Assembly (NCBI GenBank): GCA_027047735.1
Contig: JALTUD010000156.1
Location: 1-7,660, forward strand
DNA: 7,660 nucleotides
Source: Flavobacteriales bacterium
Lineage (GTDB): Bacteria > Bacteroidota > Bacteroidia > Flavobacteriales_D > Parvicellaceae
Direction of reading: 5' to 3'
Of this stretch, positions 6,901-7,660 are shown one piece after another. The notes beneath the pieces were generated by a model that did not search any database, had not been told where the DNA came from, and worked only from the letters and a program-made list of their open reading frames with translations. Made by a program: the position numbers and the translations under genes. Within the stretch, counting starts at the first letter, position 1; every line of letters starts with the position of its first letter.

Positions 6901-7660
6901 TACCGTTACTAACCGTCCAAACTAATTTATACGTACCTTCTTGTAAGCTACTAACGGTTGTGTTGTAAACTGTCGCATTGGCAAAAGTTACCGTACTCGG
7001 TTGCGTGTAGTTTGTAGCTAAAGACCACGCCCCCGTAGCCGTACCAATCGGTTGATTCCCATTAAGAGTCGTAGAGTAGGTGTTACACAAATCAATATCC
7101 GTTCCTGCGTTTGCGGTAGGTTGGTCGTAAACGTTGATTAGTACTGTATCACTAGCCGGGGTACAAGTACCGTTACTAACTGTCCAAACTAGTTTATACG
7201 TGCCTTCTTGTAAACTGCTAACGGTTGTGTTGTAAACAGTTGCATTGGTAAAAGTTACCGTACTCGGTTGCGTGTAGTTTGTAGCTAAAGACCAAGCACC
7301 CGTAGCCGTACCAATTGGTTGATTTCCATTAAGAGGTGTAGAGTAGGTGTTACATAAATCAATATCCGTTCCTGCGTTTGCGGTAGGTTGGTCATAAACG
7401 TTGATGAGTACTGTATCAGTAGCCGGTGTACAAGTACCGTTACTAACTGTCCAAACTAGTTTATAAGTTCCTTCTTGTAAACTGCTAACGGTCGTGTTGT
7501 AAATAGTTGCATTGGCAAAAGTTACCGTACTTGGTTGCGTGTAGTTAGTCGCCAAAGACCACGCTCCCGTAGCTGTACCAATCGGTTGATTTCCATTAAG
7601 AGGTGTAGAGTAGGTGTTACATAAATCAATATCCGTTCCTGCGTTTGCGGTAGGTTGGTC
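3920..7660 (-). CDS. Giant T9SS-exported repeat protein (Ig/PKD-like repeats), 5' end missing
   Basis: The frame is open from the right edge to a stop at 3920-3922, giving the last 1246 residues of a larger protein; the TTG at 7553-7555 is inside a repeat and is not the start. Numbering from the window edge, residues 1-979 are eleven tandem Ig/PKD-like repeats, about 980-1071 a diverged PKD-like module with four cysteines, about 1072-1153 a PKD domain (YYFGDGDSS, NPTHTY, NGNYPV) and 1154-1246 the type B T9SS C-terminal domain (IPNGFTPNGDGKNDTF, IFDRWGNIIFET, EGWDGTF, GVYVWKLEY, ending TGSVTLVR). In this family that domain directs transport across the outer membrane and surface attachment or release. 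Each repeat keeps two cysteines, suggesting an internal disulfide. The role is probably adhesion, gliding or biofilm matrix; the ligand is unknown and the N-terminal signal peptide lies outside the window. Confidence 0.93.
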   Translation of the reverse strand, partial: DQPTANAGTDIDLCNTYSTPLNGNQPIGTATGAWSLATNYTQPSTVTFANATIYNTTVSSLQEGTYKLVWTVSNGTCTPATDTVLINVYDQPTANAGTDIDLCNTYSTPLNGNQPIGTATGAWSLATNYTQPSTVTFTNATVYNTTVSSLQEGTYKLVWTVSNGTCTPASDTVLINVYDQPTANAGTDIDLCNTYSTTLNGNQPIGTATGAWSLATNYTQPSTVTFANATVYNTTVSSLQEGTYKLVWTVSNGTCTPATDTVLINVYDQPTANAGSDIDLCNTYTTTLNGNQPQGTATGLWSMSPSYTQAPSTINFADATIYNTSISNLQEGTYWLIWTVSNGTCTSAVDSIQINVFDQPTANAGSDLSLCNDYDTILNGNQPQGTATGIWIENATFNNPSTIVFSNQTQYNTSISGLIEGSYELVWIVSNGSCTPALDTVAIEVYDQPTANAGSDLSLCNIYDTILNGNQPQGRATGLWSMDATIIQPSIVTFADPTLYNTAISNLQEGTYSLVWTVSNGSCIDATDTVVIEVYDQPIANAGADTALCNQYTTSLNGNIPQGRATGQWTMDATVSQPSTVTFTDATLYNTTISNLQEGTYSLVWTVSNGSCNDATDTIVIEVYDQPTANAGNDLSLCNIYDTILNGNQPQGRASGLWTMNASIVQPSAVVFTDPTLYNTTISNLQEGTYSLVWTISNGSCNDATDTVVIEVYDQPTANAGADINLCNTYTTQLNGNTPQGRATGQWTIDTSVPQPSTVTFVDATAYNTNISNLQEGVYTLIWTVSNGSCNDAKDTVLINVFDQPTANAGGDISLCNVYTTQLNGNQPVGTANGVWTIDNSFNSPNGATFSDSSLYNTDVNNLQEGTYQFIWTVSNGTCTDAVDVVQVNIYDQPTADAGTDLTICDQGTVTLVGNEPLGTASGQWSLNTNFTNPSNVMFTAPQNDTTQASYILDGEYQFIWTISNGICPASTDTVSVFRYPKPTANFVQIGTDICPKECIEVANTSVALPPYNIANSIWSIDTVAYTPLTLNGTNLCMEQTGTYPLAIITFSSNGCSDTLIVENAFTVHPTPIAGFSMNPSSGVVELDEVTFTNQAQNANSVVYYFGDGDSSILFNPTHTYITNGNYPVTQIAFSDYNCVDTTIQYIVIDEKQSLFIPNGFTPNGDGKNDTFKPKTRGIESEISDYHLMIFDRWGNIIFETYNTEEGWDGTFKNKDMPLGVYVWKLEYNNRLDEPIGLTGSVTLVR
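3923..4201 (-). other. T9SS type B sorting domain (gliding-motility-associated C-terminal)
   Basis: The last 93 residues start SLFIPNGFTPNGDGKND and end GSVTLVR. The FTPNGDGxND opening, the FDRWGN strand, the WDGT turn and the terminal TLVR match the type B T9SS C-terminal signal closely. Such domains are recognised by the T9SS after Sec export. Confidence 0.92.
4202..4447 (-). other. PKD domain
   Basis: These 82 residues carry the PKD hallmarks: AGFSMNPSSG opening, YYFGDGDSS, NPTHTY and NGNYPVTQ. It sits directly before the sorting domain, a common layout in T9SS cargo, and probably acts as a spacer or contact module. Confidence 0.85.
4724..7660 (-). repeat. Tandem array of eleven 267-bp (89-aa) repeats, open at the right edge
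   Basis: Units, in coding order, are at 7397-7660 (lacks its first codon), 7130-7396, 6863-7129, 6593-6862, 6326-6592, 6059-6325, 5792-6058, 5525-5791, 5258-5524, 4991-5257 and 4724-4990. All are 267 bp except 6593-6862, which has one extra codon (270). Each unit opens with Y/F-DQPTANAG, then D..LC, LNGN.P.G.A.G.W, YNT, LQEGTY, WTVSNG.C and D.V.I.V; the last unit is the most diverged. This reads as an Ig/PKD-like beta-sandwich repeat. The three units nearest the right edge are nearly identical, and those nearest the C-terminus are the most diverged. Confidence 0.96.

Noticed and set aside
3920..7555. A start for the surface protein at 7555.
   Set aside because: That codon is a TTG (Leu) within a repeat, at the point where the next units read WSLATNY; the frame stays open to the right edge with the same repeat, so the gene begins outside the window.
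4724..7660. CRISPR array or satellite DNA as an explanation of the regular repeats.
   Set aside because: The 267-bp period is a multiple of three, the frame is open throughout and the translation is a conserved domain, so this is protein-coding repetition.

Overview
The window looks like chromosomal DNA of a low-GC member of the Bacteroidota, most likely a flavobacterium in the broad sense. Three things point there: AT-rich genes, TAnnTTTG-type -7 promoter boxes, and a giant surface protein ending in a type B C-terminal signal of the type IX secretion system (T9SS), which is found only in this phylum. The genus cannot be named from what is visible.

Left part (1-1856, all minus strand): reading in the direction of transcription, an enoyl-CoA hydratase/isomerase family protein (1077-1856) is followed after 31 bp by a PAT-like GNAT acetyltransferase (557-1045). 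After a further 88 bp comes the N-terminal third of an AlgI/DltB-type MBOAT O-acyltransferase that runs off the left edge (1-468). Spacing and orientation allow one transcript, but the three functions do not form an obvious pathway. The hydratase-like protein keeps only one of the two catalytic glutamates of classical enoyl-CoA hydratases.

Middle (1857-3592): a 221-bp divergent intergenic region carries one -7 box for each flanking gene and, almost exactly midway between them, a long imperfect palindrome (1945-1996). To its right is a complete plus-strand superfamily 2 DEAD/DEAH helicase, RadD-like in its motif order. Its Walker A glycines are encoded by an uninterrupted run of ten G.

Convergent spacer (3593-3919): a non-coding region rich in inverted repeats. 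It holds a structured-RNA-like element (3777-3911) with nested helices and a 19-bp perfect hairpin, plus a shortened upstream relative of its 5' part (3609-3666).

Right part (3920-7660, minus strand): the C-terminal 1246 residues of a very large secreted protein. It has at least eleven tandem Ig/PKD-like repeats of 89 residues (267 bp), a degenerate PKD-like module, a canonical PKD domain and the T9SS sorting domain. The true start lies outside the window. The repeats nearest the right edge are almost identical, which indicates recent expansion. No defence island, mobile element, CRISPR array or tRNA/rRNA gene was found. The most unusual items are the spacer RNA-like element, the divergent palindrome, the G10 tract and the repeat array.
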